Shown here one piece after another: positions 5,460-6,428 of a DNA stretch of 6,428 nt (positions are counted from its first letter, which is position 1; each line of letters starts with the position of its first letter). The notes under the pieces were generated by a model. It saw nothing but the letters and a program-made list of their open reading frames with translations, had not been told where the DNA came from and made no database searches. Location: assembly GCA_001303705.1 (NCBI GenBank), contig LJUI01000140.1:1-6428 (forward strand). The letters run 5' to 3'. The stretch comes from a candidate division TA06 bacterium SM23_40 (GTDB lineage Bacteria > LJUI01 > SM1-40). The translations under genes and the position numbers were made by a program.

Positions 5460-5945
5460 ATGGGAGATGCTTCCGGGATATTCATCGGCTCAGTTCTCGT
5501 AGCGCTCGTCCTCAGAGTTCCGTTGATCCTGCTCGAGGGCGGCCTCAAGCTGGTCGTCTTTTCGCGTTTCGCCAACGCACGGAGGGCTGAAGTCCTGCGT
5601 TCTGTGGTCGGAGTGGTGATCCTCGAGACCCTCGCCAGCATTGTCTTCGTCGGCGGCATTGGCTTTCTGGATCACACTGGCAGGATATCCGGAGCCATAG
5701 TAGTCAGCAGACCGGTACTTCTTTCCGCGTGGCTTTTGTCGGTGGGCTTGCTGGCTGCGACAGTCTGGCTGGTGAACCTCATATTCCTCAGAAGGGTGTG
5801 TGAGAGGCATCTTCCGTTGCCCTCGACCCGGGCGCTCGCAGCGCGGTCGCTCCTGATGGTCGGTCTTTTCTTCGCCACCAGTGGATTGCAGGATCTGTGG
5901 GCATATCTTTCTACTCTGCTCGGCCTCTTTCCGGTCGGCTCCTGA
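5460..5945 (+). CDS. Small multi-pass membrane protein of unknown function
   Basis: 161 residues, strongly hydrophobic, not assignable to a family I recognise. Likely membrane segments are at about 7-34 (possibly interrupted by Arg19-Pro21 and the Glu26-Gly-Gly turn), 48-70, 86-110 and 129-156, suggesting four helices. Basic clusters at 36-47 (RFANARRAEVLR) and 111-117 (RRVCERH) fall in loops and would be cytoplasmic by the positive-inside rule. ATG 5460 has an AGGAGG (5449-5454) with 5 bases spacing, which with the TM pattern makes this a real gene. It stands alone: the operon on its left is transcribed away from it, and the gene on its right converges on it. The dyads and two candidate promoters upstream suggest regulated expression. 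No catalytic or ligand-binding motif is visible. Confidence 0.82.
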   Translation: MGDASGIFIGSVLVALVLRVPLILLEGGLKLVVFSRFANARRAEVLRSVVGVVILETLASIVFVGGIGFLDHTGRISGAIVVSRPVLLSAWLLSVGLLAATVWLVNLIFLRRVCERHLPLPSTRALAARSLLMVGLFFATSGLQDLWAYLSTLLGLFPVGS

Positions 5946-6156
5946 CAGGGCGATCCAGCCGATCGATCGGCAGGAAGCTGTCGGGCACGGTCGTTGGGGA
6001 ATTGACCGAATGCTCCCGAATCGGTAGGTGCAGGGTGCCCCTCCGGAGCCAGTTTCATTCCCCTGCCCCGGCTGCACTGCGCGCGGTTCCGATGCCTCTG
6101 CCGGCCGCGCAATCGCTGGCGCAATCGCTGGTCGAGACAAGGGAAAGAGATCGAAT
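5946..6156. other. Convergent intergenic region with dyads, no canonical terminator
   Basis: This region lies between two genes that converge. A perfect 14-base palindrome (GCCGATCGATCGGC, 5958-5971) begins 12 bases after the upstream stop. GCGCGG (6081-6086) pairs with CCGCGC (6105-6110) over an 18-base loop. Neither is followed by a T-run on either strand, so a standard Rho-independent terminator is not evident. Open frames here are antisense shadows and are not called. Confidence 0.4.
6107..6130. repeat. Two tandem copies of a 12-base unit
   Basis: GCGCAATCGCTG occurs at 6107-6118 and again, identically, at 6119-6130. It lies just beyond the stop of the regulator gene. It may be a small slippage product or a paired protein-binding site. 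Confidence 0.85.
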
Positions 6157-6428
6157 TCAGGTCTTCTTTCGCTGTTCTCTGAGGTAGGCAATGAACGCCG
6201 CGACTGCGCGCCACTCTTCGTCGGTTAGATCCTGGGGGAGCAGAGCCTGTTGAGCCAACGTGGGGGTGGTGCGGCCTGTCGCGCGGTCTGCGGCGGGGAC
6301 GACGTACCCGGCGAGCTCCATAAGCTTTCCATAGGATACATCGAGCACAGTGGCGAGCCGGTGTAGCACACGCGGCGAAGGATTCTTCACCATTCCCGCC
6401 TCGAGCTTCTGAAGGTAGGCGGCTGAGA
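6157..6428 (-). CDS. XRE-family helix-turn-helix regulator, N-terminus outside the window
   Basis: The last 89 residues of a small DNA-binding regulator; the frame stays open to the window edge, so the first part of the gene is missing. The visible start, SAAYLQKLEAG (fragment residues 1-11), is a Cro/CI-type recognition helix. It is followed by the family pattern PSP (16-18), LHRLA (21-25), LDVSYGKLMELAGY (28-41), which is helices 4-5 of an HTH_3/XRE domain. About 20-25 residues (helices 1-2) would lie outside. A linker follows, then a charged C-terminal helix, LTDEEWRAVAAFIAYLREQR (67-86). An internal ATG at 6393 lies inside the HTH and cannot be the true start. Related proteins are often paired with an ImmA/IrrE-type peptidase just downstream, but none is present here. 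The target is unknown. Confidence 0.85.
   Translation of the reverse strand, partial: SAAYLQKLEAGMVKNPSPRVLHRLATVLDVSYGKLMELAGYVVPAADRATGRTTPTLAQQALLPQDLTDEEWRAVAAFIAYLREQRKKT

Noticed and set aside
5490-6214. Long minus-strand frames opposite the small membrane protein
   Set aside because: The products are highly charged, low-complexity and lack ribosome binding sites; the plus-strand frame has one and shows a clear membrane pattern.

Overview
The window looks like chromosomal DNA of an uncultivated or little-studied bacterium of the FCB/candidate-phylum kind (Eisenbacteria, Krumholzibacteriota or Latescibacterota-like). This is an inference from one protein: a large secreted beta-helix protein with cadherin-like repeats that ends in the 'LAQNYPNPF ... 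SGMYFCRLEAG' FlgD-Ig/type IX-like tail so common in those lineages. The DNA is moderately GC-rich. Start sites are preceded by strong Shine-Dalgarno sequences (AGGAGG or longer), and intergenic stretches are long. I see no mobile element, tRNA, rRNA or CRISPR array.

Layout, left to right. (1) 39-1100, minus: a complete CorA-type magnesium/cobalt channel with the GMN signature. (2) 1101-1881: about 780 bases without a convincing gene. It holds a good sigma70-like promoter pointing at corA from about 330 bases away, implying a long leader, and a very strong 17-bp stem-loop just beyond the end of the next gene. (3) 1882-3969, minus: the 695-residue secreted protein, with a signal peptide, a right-handed beta-helix, three 93-residue Ig/cadherin-like repeats and the C-terminal sorting/FlgD-like domain. 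(4) 4004-4672, minus: a 222-residue lipoprotein with a ZU5-like beta-sandwich, 34 bases upstream of the secreted protein and probably in the same operon. (5) 4673-5459: about 790 bases with no convincing gene but several dyads and two candidate promoters facing right. (6) 5460-5945, plus: a 161-residue multi-pass membrane protein of unknown function. (7) 6157 to beyond the window end, minus: the C-terminal part of an XRE-family helix-turn-helix regulator.

The lipoprotein and the beta-helix protein are best read as a cell-surface pair made from one transcript, one anchored to a membrane and one exported. CorA, the small membrane protein and the regulator appear to be independent units. The most noteworthy signals are non-coding: the 17-bp hairpin at 1796-1843, the long corA leader, and the chain of dyads in front of the small membrane-protein gene, two of which overlap or abut candidate -35 boxes. 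Nothing here amounts to a clearly new multi-gene system.
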